From assembly GCA_041608535.1 (NCBI GenBank), contig JBFISM010000012.1, positions 1 through 44,267 on the forward strand: a stretch of 44,267 nucleotides of DNA, written 5' to 3'. Shown one piece after another: positions 1 through 7,811 of the stretch. The position numbers and the translations under genes are program-made. The DNA is from JBFISM01 sp041608535 (lineage in GTDB: Bacteria; Actinomycetota; Acidimicrobiia; Spongiisociales; UBA5794). A model generated the notes under the pieces. The model had not been told where the DNA came from. It saw nothing but the letters and a program-made list of their open reading frames with translations, and did no database searches. Position 1 is the first letter of the stretch. Every line of letters begins with the position of its first letter.

Positions 1-743
1 ACCCCGGCGACGTCTTCTACTTGCACAGCCGGCTGCTGGAGCGCTGCGCCAAGCTGTCGGACGAGATGGGTGCCGGTTCGATGACCGGGCTTCCCATCGT
101 GGAGACCAAGGCCAACGACGTCTCCGCATACATCCCGACCAACGTGATCTCGATCACGGACGGGCAGATCTTCCTCGAGACCGACCTGTTCTTCTCCGGG
201 ATACGCCCGGCGATCAACGCCGGTATCTCCGTCTCCCGGGTGGGTGGTGCGGCACAGATCTCGGCGATGAAGAAAGTCGCCGGACCGCTGCGGCTCAATC
301 TCGCTCAGTTCCGTGAGCTCGAGGCGTTCGCCGAGTTCGGCTCGGAGCTCGATGCGGCGTCTCTGGCACAGCTGGAACGAGGCCGCCGGGTCGTCGAGGT
401 GCTCAAGCAGGGGCAATTCCAGCCGTACCCGGTGGAACATCAGGTGCTGGCCATCTATGCGGTCACCGAGGGCCACATGGATGCGGTGCCGATCGAGCAG
501 ATCCACGACTTCGAGCGGGCGCTCACCGAGCACTTCGGAACCAGACATGGGGTGATGCTCGATCACATCCGTACCACCGGCGGTCTCCCCGACGTCGAGA
601 AGTTCGACGCCGCCATCGCCGCCTTCGCCGCCGAATTCGTCGGCGATGAAGATGCGGCTGCTGCGGGACCGGCCCCGGACACCGCCGAGACAACGGACGC
701 GGACGACGTCACAATGGCCGAAGAGACGGCCGCCGAGGCGTAG
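1..743 (+). CDS. atpA: F1 ATP synthase alpha subunit (5' end outside window)
   Basis: This is the C-terminal part of the F1 alpha subunit, the regulatory nucleotide-binding partner of beta in the ATP synthase head. The reading frame is open from the first bases, so the start codon lies upstream of the window. Visible family signatures are PGDVFYLHSRLLERCAKL, GSMTGLPIVETKANDVSAYI, TNVISITDGQIFLETDLF and RPAINAGISVSRVGG, followed by the helical C-terminal domain (QFRELEAFAEFGSELD). The last 30 or so residues are an acidic, Ala/Thr-rich tail of the kind seen in actinobacterial alpha subunits. It ends with TAG only 6 nt before atpG, so the two are co-transcribed. Identification is essentially certain; only the N-terminal half is missing. 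Confidence 0.97.
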   Translation, partial: PGDVFYLHSRLLERCAKLSDEMGAGSMTGLPIVETKANDVSAYIPTNVISITDGQIFLETDLFFSGIRPAINAGISVSRVGGAAQISAMKKVAGPLRLNLAQFRELEAFAEFGSELDAASLAQLERGRRVVEVLKQGQFQPYPVEHQVLAIYAVTEGHMDAVPIEQIHDFERALTEHFGTRHGVMLDHIRTTGGLPDVEKFDAAIAAFAAEFVGDEDAAAAGPAPDTAETTDADDVTMAEETAAEA

Positions 744-749
744 CGACCC

Positions 750-1628
750 ATGGCGAGCGCCGAGCTTCGGGATACGAGACGGCGGATCAAATCCGTCCAG
801 GCAACGATGAAGATCACGCGCGCCATGGAGCTGATCGCTGCCTCACGGATTCCCAGGGCCCAGGCGAGGGTGACGGCATCCAAGCCGTACACCGGCAAGC
901 TCATCGAGGTCATCCGCAACGTCGGGTCGGCCTCGGGCGGCGCCAGCCACATGCTGCTCGAGAAGCGTCCCGTGCACAGCGTCGGTGTGCTCGTCGTCGC
1001 CTCGGACCGGGGTCTGGCCGGCGCTTACGCATCGTCGATCATTCGCAAGGCCGAGCGGGCGATGATCTCGCATCGCCGCTCGGGTCATGAGGTACGGCTG
1101 TTCTGTGTTGGCAAGAAGGCGGATGCCTACTTCTCGTACCGTGGCTACCACATCGAGCGTGCGTTCCTCGGCATCACCGACACCCCGGGCTACGGCGATG
1201 CGCGGCGGATCGCCAACTTGGTGATGGACGCCTATGCCGACAACCGGGTCGATGCGGTGGAGGCGTTCTTCACCCGCTACGACTCGGCGCTGACGCAGAC
1301 CCCGGTTGCCTTCGAGCTGCTGCCGGTGGAGCCACCCCGGGCCGCCGCCGAAGACGTGACGACGGCGGTGGATTACACATACGAGCCAGAGCCGGACGAG
1401 ATCCTTGATCGACTTCTCCCTCGTTACGTCGAGGCCATCGTGTACAACATGTTGCTGGAGAGTTCGGCCTCAGAGCACTCGGCGCGGCGGCGGGCGATGA
1501 AGGCGGCCACGGACAACGCCGAGGAACTCATCAAGGCACTCACCAACGTGGCCAACCGGGCCCGCCAGGCGGAGATCACGACCGAGATCTCCGAGATCGT
1601 CGGTGGCGCCGAGGCATTGACCCAATGA
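750..1628 (+). CDS. atpG: F1 ATP synthase gamma subunit
   Basis: A 292-residue gamma subunit, the central rotor shaft of F1. It starts with the typical gamma N-terminus (ELRDTRRRIKSVQATMKITR) and ends with the matching C-terminal helix (ASEHSARRRAMKAATDNAEE...LTNVANRARQAEITTEISEI), the two halves that form the antiparallel coiled coil inside the alpha3beta3 ring. The middle has the Rossmann-like domain with SDRGLAGAYASSI. Length is normal for the family. The ATG lies 6 nt after the atpA stop, with a GAGG within the end of atpA as possible ribosome binding site. Order atpA-atpG-atpD-atpC is the standard F1 order. Confidence 0.97.
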   Translation: MASAELRDTRRRIKSVQATMKITRAMELIAASRIPRAQARVTASKPYTGKLIEVIRNVGSASGGASHMLLEKRPVHSVGVLVVASDRGLAGAYASSIIRKAERAMISHRRSGHEVRLFCVGKKADAYFSYRGYHIERAFLGITDTPGYGDARRIANLVMDAYADNRVDAVEAFFTRYDSALTQTPVAFELLPVEPPRAAAEDVTTAVDYTYEPEPDEILDRLLPRYVEAIVYNMLLESSASEHSARRRAMKAATDNAEELIKALTNVANRARQAEITTEISEIVGGAEALTQ

Positions 1629-1674
1629 GCGGGAAGCGAACGATTTTGCTACGGACCACAAGGAGCACAGTGCA

Positions 1675-3102
1675 GTGGTAGATGTCAAGGAAGCACAGAG
1701 CGTCGGCCGGATCACCAAGGTCGCGGGCCCGGTGGTGGACGTCGAGTTTCCACCAGACGGGCTGCCCGAGCTCAATCATGCGCTCGAGATCGAATTCACC
1801 CTCGGCGGCGAGACTCGTACGGTCATCGCCGAGGTCGCCCAGCACGTCGGCTCCAGCCGGGTACGAGCCATCGCCATGGCGCCGACCGATGGCTTGATGC
1901 GGGGCTCTGAGGTGCGCAGCCTGGGTGCGCCCATCTCGGTGCCGGTGGGCGACCAGACGCTGGGGCACATCTTCAACGTCTGGGGCGAGTCACTCGACGA
2001 CCCCGATGCCGAGTTCGGCGAGCGGTGGCCCATCCACCGCCCTCCACCGCCGTTTGAGGACGTCGAACCGACGAAGAAGATGTTCGAGACGGGGATCAAG
2101 GTCATCGATCTGCTGTCGCCGTACCTGGAGGGCGGCAAGATCGGTCTGTTTGGCGGTGCCGGGGTGGGCAAGACCGTGCTCATCCAGGAGATGATCAACC
2201 GGGTGGCCACCCAGCACGGTGGTGTGTCGGTGTTCGCCGGGGTCGGGGAGCGCACCCGTGAGGGCAACGACCTCTTCCTGGAGATGACCGAGTCCGGCGT
2301 CATCGACAAGGCCGTGCTCGTGTTCGGGCAGATGGACGAGCCTCCCGGGGTCCGTCTCCGGGTCGCCCTGTCGGCGCTCACGATGGCGGAATACTTCCGG
2401 GACGTGCAGCGTCAGGACGTGCTGCTGTTCATCGACAACATCTTCCGTTTCACCCAGGCCGGATCCGAAGTGTCGACCTTGCTGGGCAGAATGCCATCGG
2501 CGGTCGGCTACCAGCCGACACTCGCCGGGGAGATGGGGTTCCTCCAGGAGCGCATCACCTCGCTCAAGGGTCGCTCCATCACGTCGCTGCAGGCCATCTA
2601 CGTGCCGGCCGACGACATCACCGACCCGGCGCCACACACCGCATTTGCCCATCTCGACGCAACGACCGTGCTGAGCCGTCCGTTGACCGCACTGGGCATC
2701 TACCCGGCGGTGGATCCGCTCGACTCCACGAGCCGGGCGCTCGATCCGCAGATCATCGGTAACCAGCACTACTCGGTCGCCGTCGAGGTGCAGCGTGTGT
2801 TGCAGCGGTACAAGGATCTTCAGGACATCATTGCCATTTTGGGGATCGATGAGCTGTCCGAGGAGGACAAGCTCATCGTGAGCCGGGCGCGCCGCATCCA
2901 GCGCTTCTTGAGCCAGCCCATGTTCGTCGCGCAGGCCTTCACCGGTCAGGAGGGGGTGTTCACCCCGCTCACCGAGACGATCGAGTCGTTCAAAGCGGTG
3001 CTCGATGGTGACCTCGACCACCTGCCGGAGCAAGCGTTCTACATGGTCGGTGGCGCCGAGAGCGCGCTGGCCAAGGCCGCCCGGATGGAGAAGGAAGGAT
3101 AG
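1675..3102 (+). CDS. atpD: F1 ATP synthase beta subunit
   Basis: A 475-residue catalytic beta subunit. The Walker A motif GGAGVGKT is present near residue 160, followed by the catalytic GERTREGNDL segment and Walker B (VLLFIDNIFRFTQAGSEVS). The C-terminal helical domain contains the DELSEEDKLIVSRARRIQRF stretch with the conserved DELSEED motif that contacts gamma and epsilon. I chose the GTG at 1675 because AAGGAG at 1660-1665 sits 9 nt upstream, whereas the neighbouring GTG at 1670 runs straight into a stop. The gap to atpG is 46 nt. Nothing unusual was seen in catalytic residues. Confidence 0.97.
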   Translation: MVDVKEAQSVGRITKVAGPVVDVEFPPDGLPELNHALEIEFTLGGETRTVIAEVAQHVGSSRVRAIAMAPTDGLMRGSEVRSLGAPISVPVGDQTLGHIFNVWGESLDDPDAEFGERWPIHRPPPPFEDVEPTKKMFETGIKVIDLLSPYLEGGKIGLFGGAGVGKTVLIQEMINRVATQHGGVSVFAGVGERTREGNDLFLEMTESGVIDKAVLVFGQMDEPPGVRLRVALSALTMAEYFRDVQRQDVLLFIDNIFRFTQAGSEVSTLLGRMPSAVGYQPTLAGEMGFLQERITSLKGRSITSLQAIYVPADDITDPAPHTAFAHLDATTVLSRPLTALGIYPAVDPLDSTSRALDPQIIGNQHYSVAVEVQRVLQRYKDLQDIIAILGIDELSEEDKLIVSRARRIQRFLSQPMFVAQAFTGQEGVFTPLTETIESFKAVLDGDLDHLPEQAFYMVGGAESALAKAARMEKEG

Positions 3103-3130
3103 GGCCCGCTGGCCCGAGGAGACTGCAGAC

Positions 3131-3406
3131 GTGGCGAAGGAGTTCACCATCGACATCGTGTCACCGGAGGGTCTCGCCTGGTCGGGTGAGGCGACCTTTG
3201 TCGTGGCGCGTACCCCGGAGGGGGAGATCGGCATCATGGCCGATCACGAGGCGGTCATGGCGGCGCTCGTGCAGGGCAAGGTGGGTGTGGACGCAGCCGA
3301 CGGCACCCGCACCACCATCGACGTCGATGGCGGGTTTCTCCAAGTGCTCGACAATCAGGTGACGCTGATCACCGACCGTGCGGTCGTTGAGTCCAGCGGC
3401 GCTTGA
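3131..3406 (+). CDS. atpC: F1 ATP synthase epsilon subunit, short form without C-terminal helical hairpin
   Basis: A 91-residue epsilon subunit, part of the rotor that couples gamma to the c ring. The sequence covers the N-terminal beta-sandwich (FTIDIVSPEGLAWSGEATFV, then GEIGIMADHEAVMAAL and VDGGFLQVLDNQVTLITD) and then stops almost at once. Typical bacterial epsilon subunits are about 120-140 residues and end in a two-helix domain that can inhibit ATP hydrolysis; that domain is absent here. I chose GTG 3131 because GAGGAG at 3116-3121 lies 9 nt upstream. The open frame reaches further 5' but that part overlaps atpD. It is the last gene of the operon. Confidence 0.93.
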   Translation: MAKEFTIDIVSPEGLAWSGEATFVVARTPEGEIGIMADHEAVMAALVQGKVGVDAADGTRTTIDVDGGFLQVLDNQVTLITDRAVVESSGA

Positions 3407-3421
3407 CCGGTCGGACGGTCA
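3404..3421. terminator. Short hairpin joining the stop codons of two convergent genes
   Basis: TGACCG (3404-3409), a 6-nt loop and CGGTCA (3416-3421) form a 6-bp stem. The left arm begins with the TGA of atpC and the right arm ends with the complement of the TGA of the convergent gene, so one stem serves both ends. No good U-tract follows on either strand, so activity as an intrinsic terminator is uncertain. Confidence 0.35.
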
Positions 3422-3739
3422 GGCTTTCTCGTCTTCGGCGGGGGAGTCGTCGTGGCCTTCGTTGAAGGCCTTGCGGAGCGATCCGCTGATCTCGGCGAAC
3501 GATGCGGAGAAGGCGTTGCTCAGCGCCTGACCGGCATCCCGCAGATCGGCCTTCACCGCCTCGTCATGGGCGGCTGCGCCCAGTGCATCGAAAGCACCGT
3601 CGATGGCATCGGCGAGCTTGCCCAACGCATCCCGCGACTCATCGCTGTCGACCCGCTCCTGTTCATAGTGCAGCTTGAGCTTGAGACCCAGCGCCTCCAG
3701 CTTGCTGCCGACATCGCTCCAGGCTTGTGAACTGCTCAT
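3419..3739 (-). CDS. Small helical hypothetical protein
   Basis: A 106-residue, probably all-helical soluble protein with no signal peptide and an acidic C-terminus. It has a regular pattern of Ala/Leu and charged residues (SKLEALGLKLKLHYEQE, LADAIDGAFDALGAAA, ALSNAFSASFAEISGSLRKAF). I do not recognise a named family; the look is that of small conserved actinobacterial proteins of unknown function. The frame could start 10 codons earlier, but I prefer the ATG at 3739 because CATACT lies 7 nt upstream, the leaderless spacing seen repeatedly here. It converges on atpC with only 12 nt between the genes. Confidence 0.7.
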   Translation of the reverse strand: MSSSQAWSDVGSKLEALGLKLKLHYEQERVDSDESRDALGKLADAIDGAFDALGAAAHDEAVKADLRDAGQALSNAFSASFAEISGSLRKAFNEGHDDSPAEDEKA

Positions 3740-3746
3740 GGACAGC

Positions 3747-3752
3747 AGTATG
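3747..3752 (-). promoter_or_regulatory. Candidate -10 box of a leaderless promoter
   Basis: CATACT reads on the minus strand 7 nt upstream of the ATG at 3739. With a start site 6-8 nt after the -10 box the transcript would begin at or next to the start codon. No Shine-Dalgarno sequence is present. Confidence 0.35.
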
Positions 3753-3809
3753 CCGCGAAGTCCGCGCAACGCATAGAGCCCTTCGTCGTGCGTACCTTTG
3801 GAACTATCA

Positions 3810-3831
3810 GAACCGGAAACAGTTTCGGTTC
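3810..3831. promoter_or_regulatory. Imperfect inverted repeat upstream of the CHRD gene
   Basis: GAACCG (3810-3815) is mirrored by CGGTTC (3826-3831), and inside it GAAAC is mirrored by GTTTC with a one-base offset. It lies about 55 nt upstream of the CHRD start, where an operator would be expected. A GGAAC box at 3800-3804 precedes it, but no ECF-type -10 lies at the right distance. The regulator is unknown. Confidence 0.35.
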
Positions 3832-3845
3832 GTAGTAGGAGTGAG

Positions 3846-3862
3846 ACCGCCGCAGCGGCGGT
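3846..3862 (+). promoter_or_regulatory. GC-rich hairpin in the CHRD gene leader
   Basis: ACCGCCG and CGGCGGT form a 7-bp stem closed by CAG, immediately before the ribosome binding region GAGAGGTGAG (from 3868) of the gene at 3886. It could stabilise the mRNA or affect translation. It lacks a U-tract, so it is not a terminator. Confidence 0.35.
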
Positions 3863-3885
3863 CCTGGAGAGAGGTGAGATTCATC

Positions 3886-4299
3886 ATGCGCAGACTGCTC
3901 ACGCTCGCCGTCGTGGTCCTCGCCACGATGGCGCTGGCAGTACCCGCTCAGGCAACCAGCCAATACCGCTTGGGCCTCTCCGGAGCCAACGAAGTCGGTG
4001 GTGGTGATCCGGATGGATCGGGTACAGCAACTGTAGCCCTGGGACAGGATGGGACAGTGTGTTTCGACATTCGCACGAGCAATGTCGACGACATCCTCGC
4101 CGCACACATCCACGAGGCTCCTGCGGGAGTGAACGGCGGCGTCGTCGTGAACCTCGACATCGCCAATGTCGGTTTCCGGGGATGTGTCGCCGGTGACCCG
4201 GGGGTGGTAGCGGCGATCCGCGCCAACCCATCTGGGTACTACGTCAACGTGCACTCCGTCGAATATCCCGCCGGAGCGGTGCGAGGCCAGCTGGCCTGA
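3886..4299 (+). CDS. Secreted CHRD-domain protein
   Basis: A 137-residue exported protein. Residues 1-25 are a signal peptide (MRRLLTLAVVVLATMALAV, cleavage near PAQA-TS). The mature part is a CHRD domain, a beta-rich module named after chordin: YRLGLSGANEVGGGDPDGSG at the start, AAHIHEAPAGVNGGVVVNL in the middle with the conserved histidines, and YYVNVHSVEYPAGAVRGQL at the end. Two cysteines flank the central region and may form a disulfide. The function of bacterial CHRD proteins is not established. The ATG at 3886 is supported by GAGAGGTGAG upstream and the signal peptide; the longer open frame upstream has no such support. Confidence 0.88.
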   Translation: MRRLLTLAVVVLATMALAVPAQATSQYRLGLSGANEVGGGDPDGSGTATVALGQDGTVCFDIRTSNVDDILAAHIHEAPAGVNGGVVVNLDIANVGFRGCVAGDPGVVAAIRANPSGYYVNVHSVEYPAGAVRGQLA

Positions 4300-4310
4300 G
4301 CTTCGACTGA

Positions 4311-4330
4311 CCTCTCGAGATATCGAGAGG
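4311..4330 (+). terminator. Palindromic hairpin after the CHRD gene
   Basis: CCTCTCGA and TCGAGAGG form a perfect 8-bp stem with loop GATA, beginning 12 nt after the CHRD stop codon. No U-tract follows. It probably acts with the second hairpin at 4343-4372. Confidence 0.4.
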
Positions 4331-4342
4331 ACCGGAGGCACG

Positions 4343-4372
4343 AGCGGCTCGGGTGATGACACCCGGGCCGCT
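4343..4372. terminator. Strong hairpin between convergent genes, probable bidirectional terminator
   Basis: AGCGGC, one mismatch, then CGGGTG pairs with CACCCG, the mismatch, and GCCGCT around the loop ATGA: a 13-position stem with one internal mismatch. CTCTGCTGTGTGCTC follows on the plus strand. It lies between the CHRD gene and the convergent SRPBCC gene, the right place for a shared terminator. Confidence 0.6.
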
Positions 4373-4383
4373 CTGCTGTGTGC

Positions 4384-4818
4384 TCAGCTCTCGAGCGAAG
4401 CCGCGAAGTCGTCGACCTGCGCTCCGAGATTGTCTCCAACGGCGTGGGATATCGCCGGGAAGAAGAGCGATGCCATCAATCCGCGAGACTCGATCTCCAA
4501 CGTGACGTCCAGCGCCGATGCGTTCCCGTTGGGGATGAGCTCGGCGGTGAGGGATCCGAGCAGCTCCCGGGTGGCGAGAGCGAGACGCATCTTCCTCCCC
4601 GGCTCGACGACGATGGTTTCGGCGGTGCCCTCGTAACGGGAATGGCCCACCGTGGTGGCCCAGCGGAAGGACTCGAGGTGGCCCGCGGCGTGCTGTGCGT
4701 CCCACACCTCCTCCACCGGACCGATGCCGGACCACGTTTCCGGGACCTGCAGCAAGTTCCACACCTCACCCGGCGCAAGCGGGGTTGCGGTGCGGTGGGA
4801 GAACGTGGCGCTGGGCAT
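4384..4818 (-). CDS. SRPBCC (polyketide cyclase/START-like) family protein
   Basis: A 144-residue protein of the SRPBCC superfamily, a helix-grip fold that binds small hydrophobic ligands in a central cavity. It shows the usual pattern: an N-terminal strand and helix (ATPLAPGEVWNLLQVPETWS), a row of antiparallel strands (FRWATTVGHSRYEGTAETIV, LDVTLEIESRGL) and a long C-terminal helix (HAVGDNLGAQVDDFAASLES). The ligand cannot be told from sequence. It stands alone on the minus strand between a terminator and the divergent sugar transferase gene. TACTGT 7 nt before the ATG suggests a leaderless transcript. Confidence 0.8.
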   Translation of the reverse strand: MPSATFSHRTATPLAPGEVWNLLQVPETWSGIGPVEEVWDAQHAAGHLESFRWATTVGHSRYEGTAETIVVEPGRKMRLALATRELLGSLTAELIPNGNASALDVTLEIESRGLMASLFFPAISHAVGDNLGAQVDDFAASLES

Positions 4819-4825
4819 CGGGTGG

Positions 4826-4831
4826 ACAGTA
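4826..4831 (-). promoter_or_regulatory. Candidate -10 box of a leaderless promoter
   Basis: TACTGT on the minus strand, 7 nt upstream of the ATG at 4818, without a ribosome binding site. It fits the TANNNT form that recurs in this window. Confidence 0.35.
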
Positions 4832-4873
4832 GCCGGACGGGGCGGGATCGACTGATTTGCGATTACCTGTCGT

Positions 4874-4879
4874 TAGACT
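4874..4879 (+). promoter_or_regulatory. Candidate -10 box of a leaderless promoter
   Basis: TAGACT lies 8 nt before the ATG at 4888. There is no Shine-Dalgarno sequence between them (GCCCCGCC). This would be the promoter of the rightward polysaccharide block 4888-12134. Confidence 0.45.
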
Positions 4880-4887
4880 GCCCCGCC

Positions 4888-6180
4888 ATGCGCAGACGAT
4901 TCTTGTGGTCTGTGACGGTCACCGATCTGGTGAGCCTCGTTGTTTCCTTTGCAGCAGCCAGCTGGTTGATGTTGGGGAGCCCGCTTCCGTGGGCGGTGCA
5001 GCTGCGAGGCCTGTCGTTTGGTCAGTCCGTCGTCCCGCTCGGCTGGATTCTGTTCGGCTCGGCCCTAGCCGCCTCGTTCGTGAGCGTGCGCACCTGGGGC
5101 CGCTCGACACCCCGTCCGTCATACGGCCGAGCCATCGGCATCGTCGTGATGACAGGCGCCTTCGCAGCCATCGTCATCGCGCTGGTACGGCCCTTCTACT
5201 CCAACTCGCTGATGGGCTCGACCCTCGCCATCTGGCTGGGGCTGGCGTTGACGCATCGGGCGATCCGGCGCCGCCGGCCGTGGACGGAGTCGATGCTGGT
5301 GATCACCAAGGAGAAAGGGCTGGTCGATGATCTGCGCAACGGCGCCCATGCCGACGTCGTCGCCGTCTTCGACCCAGGTGACGAACCGCCGGATGGGCTC
5401 GGGCTCGAGGACGCAACGCTGGTCGTCGACCTCCGTCCGGTGCTGTCGGACTCGATGGCCCAGTTCGTATCATCCTGGGATCTCGCCGGGCTGCCGGTTC
5501 GTTCGCTGGTGCCGACCTATGAGGAGCACACCGGGCGACTGCCCATCGTGCATCTGGCCGAAGGGTGGGAGCTCACGGCGCCCGTCTCCCGCAATGACTA
5601 TGCCAACGTCAAACGTGGCCTCGATGCGATCCTCGTCGTCGCCACGGCACCGCTGTGGTTGCTGATCGCCGCCGTCGTGTGGATCGGCGTTCGTCTGGAC
5701 TCGCCGGGACCCGCGATCTACAAGCAAGCGCGGGTGGGCAAGGGCGGCAAGCTGTTCGTGCTCTACAAGTTCCGCACGATGGTGCTCGACGCCGAGCCCG
5801 ACGGGCCGCGATTCGCCACCGCACGCGATGCTCGCCTCACCCGGGTGGGGCGCTGGCTGCGCCGGTTTCGCGCCGATGAGATTCCCCAGCTGTGGAACGT
5901 GCTCAAGGGCGATCTCAGCTTGGTCGGCCCCCGTCCCGAGCGGCCGGTGTTCACCGCTCAGTTCGAGCGCACCATCCCCTTCTACCGGTACCGCCATCTG
6001 GTCCGGCCGGGGGTCACCGGTTGGGCGCAGGTCAACTACGGCTACGCCGACGACGAGGCGCAAACCGTCGACAAGCTCACGTACGACCTGTACTACGTCA
6101 AGCACATGTCCCCCTGGCTCGACGCACAGATTCTCGGGCACTCCGTCTGGACAGTGCTGTCCGGCTTCGGTGCCAAGTAG
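4888..6180 (+). CDS. Polyprenyl-phosphate hexose-1-phosphate transferase (initiating sugar transferase)
   Basis: A 430-residue membrane enzyme that moves a sugar-1-phosphate from a nucleotide sugar to undecaprenyl phosphate, the first step of lipid-linked polysaccharide assembly. The N-terminal half has about four membrane segments (near residues 10-28, 48-66, 85-105, 108-120) and a cytoplasmic domain. The C-terminal catalytic part has a membrane-embedded helix (residues 240-268), then SPGPAIYKQARVGKGGKLF, YKFRTM, FRADEIPQLWNVLKGDLSL, VGPRPERP and RPGVTGWAQVNYGY, all hallmarks of the WbaP/WcaJ/ExoY family. The ATG at 4888 follows a leaderless-type -10 box; the open frame further upstream overlaps the divergent SRPBCC gene. 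The sugar used cannot be read from sequence. Confidence 0.92.
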   Translation: MRRRFLWSVTVTDLVSLVVSFAAASWLMLGSPLPWAVQLRGLSFGQSVVPLGWILFGSALAASFVSVRTWGRSTPRPSYGRAIGIVVMTGAFAAIVIALVRPFYSNSLMGSTLAIWLGLALTHRAIRRRRPWTESMLVITKEKGLVDDLRNGAHADVVAVFDPGDEPPDGLGLEDATLVVDLRPVLSDSMAQFVSSWDLAGLPVRSLVPTYEEHTGRLPIVHLAEGWELTAPVSRNDYANVKRGLDAILVVATAPLWLLIAAVVWIGVRLDSPGPAIYKQARVGKGGKLFVLYKFRTMVLDAEPDGPRFATARDARLTRVGRWLRRFRADEIPQLWNVLKGDLSLVGPRPERPVFTAQFERTIPFYRYRHLVRPGVTGWAQVNYGYADDEAQTVDKLTYDLYYVKHMSPWLDAQILGHSVWTVLSGFGAK

Positions 6181-6211
6181 CCTGCGCAACACAGGTCTTC
6201 GGCGGTGATCC

Positions 6212-7807
6212 ATGTCGAATGAGCTGCAGTCCGGCGGCCGGAGTGCTTCTCAGGCGAGCAAGCTCCGTATTGGGCTGTTCAGCGGCACGCCGGCGTCGAA
6301 CCTCGGTCGGTTGATCCGCACGGGATCGCTGCAGCGCGTTCTCGAGTCTGCTTTTTCCGAAAGCGCGGTCACCCTGGAGCCGCCCGCACCGGGAGCCGGG
6401 AGCATGTCCCCGATCGATCTCCTCGTGATCGATGGTCCCGTGCCGAGCCACCGCGGATCGGTCACCTCCGTGCCGTCGGGGCCGCCTCCGTTTCCGGAGC
6501 TCGAGTGGCTGTCTCGAGCATTGCTTGCACTGCGTCATGGCGTACCGGTCGTGCTGCACGACGTGACCCCGCCGGACCCTGCGCCGGAGTGGCTCGCTCC
6601 CGCCGTGGCGACGGCATTTCGAGGCGCAGCCGGGGTGCTCGTGACCAGCACTTCGACGGCCGCCGCCATCACGGACGTGTTCCCCGATGTGGCCGTCACC
6701 GAGGTGCTCCATCCGGCCACGGTCGTCCAGCAATCGTCGACGACCGATCGTGGTTCACGAGACCCCTATTGGCTCGTGGATACGCAGCGCGACACCCGAG
6801 ACCCCGACGTGACCCTCAAGCTCGTGGAGCGGTGTGCGGCGGCTGAGAACACCACGTTGCTGATCGTGTCGGGTCACGACGAACCCGAGGACGAGATCGA
6901 AAGAACGTCACTCACCCTCGTCGATCTCGGTTATGACGACGCCATACGTCTCGTAGCGGAAGCGGACGCAGTCCCGCTGGCACTGCCCGATCTTGCGATC
7001 GCCGCGCATCAGCTCGGCGTTCCTCACTATCCGGCAACCCGGCGCGATCCATCCGACGATCTCGAAAGCTCGTCGCCCGCCGAGCGGCTGATGAAAGGAC
7101 TCGTCGACGCGGTGGCCGCCCCGGCGGCGGTGGATCTCGGCGATGTGACCAATGTCTGGTTGCGGATCGATGTGCGCTCCGACCCGGTCCGCACCGGTCG
7201 CATCATCGACGAGTACCTGACCGGCTCCCCCCACCGACTTGCAGCGCTGGCCAGGGAGGCACGGTCCTTGCGGCGCGAGACGATCGTGCGCCGGACGCAG
7301 GAGGAAACGACGAGGCGTCGCCTCGATCGGACGGCGACCGAGCTCCAGGAGGTTCGTGCGGAGAACCGCACGTTGCTACGGCAAGTCCGCCAGGCACGTG
7401 AGAGTCAGGACGAGGCACGCAGGAACCTCGCCGAGCAGCGGCGAGAGATACGACGGCTGCAACGCCGGGGAGAACAGCTGAGCGACACGATCCGCACCCT
7501 GCGCACCGAGATGAAATCGGCAGAGCGCCGGCTCGACGAGGAGCGCCGGGCCGCCAAGGAGACCCGGCTCGAGCTCGAACGTCAGCTCCGGCACGCCAAA
7601 GCCGAGGCGGCTGCGGCTGCGGTGGCGCTTGGGGATGCGAGGGACAGACAGCAACGCAGTGAGGAGCGTCTCGCCGCATCGCGCAGGCAGCTCGAGCGGC
7701 TGAAGGACCGCAAATCGGTGCGGTTGGCCCTCTTGGTGGCCGACGGCGCAGGCCGTCTGCGCAGGGGTGTCGCGTCCCGGTTGCGCAACCGGTGGCCGGC
7801 GTCATAG
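6212..7807 (+). CDS. Glycosyltransferase-like protein with long C-terminal coiled coil
   Basis: A 531-residue protein. Residues 17-330 look like an alpha/beta fold of the GT-B type: KLRIGLFSGTPASNLGRLIR, then DLLVIDGP, GVPVVLHDV, and GAAGVLVTSTSTAAAITDVF followed by a short EVLHPATVV strand, which resembles the acceptor half of CgeB-like glycosyltransferases. I see no confident donor-site motif, so activity is unproven. Residues about 345-500 are a strong, highly charged coiled coil (EVRAENRTLLRQVRQARESQ and onward), and the end is basic (GRLRRGVASRLRNRWPAS). It sits 31 nt after the sugar transferase and 18 nt before a sulfotransferase, so it belongs to the polysaccharide operon. Confidence 0.6.
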   Translation: MSNELQSGGRSASQASKLRIGLFSGTPASNLGRLIRTGSLQRVLESAFSESAVTLEPPAPGAGSMSPIDLLVIDGPVPSHRGSVTSVPSGPPPFPELEWLSRALLALRHGVPVVLHDVTPPDPAPEWLAPAVATAFRGAAGVLVTSTSTAAAITDVFPDVAVTEVLHPATVVQQSSTTDRGSRDPYWLVDTQRDTRDPDVTLKLVERCAAAENTTLLIVSGHDEPEDEIERTSLTLVDLGYDDAIRLVAEADAVPLALPDLAIAAHQLGVPHYPATRRDPSDDLESSSPAERLMKGLVDAVAAPAAVDLGDVTNVWLRIDVRSDPVRTGRIIDEYLTGSPHRLAALAREARSLRRETIVRRTQEETTRRRLDRTATELQEVRAENRTLLRQVRQARESQDEARRNLAEQRREIRRLQRRGEQLSDTIRTLRTEMKSAERRLDEERRAAKETRLELERQLRHAKAEAAAAAVALGDARDRQQRSEERLAASRRQLERLKDRKSVRLALLVADGAGRLRRGVASRLRNRWPAS

Positions 7808-7811
7808 CGGG

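Noticed and set aside
1990..3237. Long open frame (415 residues) on the minus strand opposite atpD.
   Set aside because: It lies entirely antisense to a conserved gene; the composition is Arg/His-rich, typical of the complementary strand of high-GC genes, and no domain is seen.
3800..3837. GGAACT/GGAAAC boxes upstream of the CHRD gene, considered as an ECF promoter.
   Set aside because: No CGTC/CGTT motif occurs 16-17 nt downstream of either box; the nearest CGTAG is at 10 or 26 nt.
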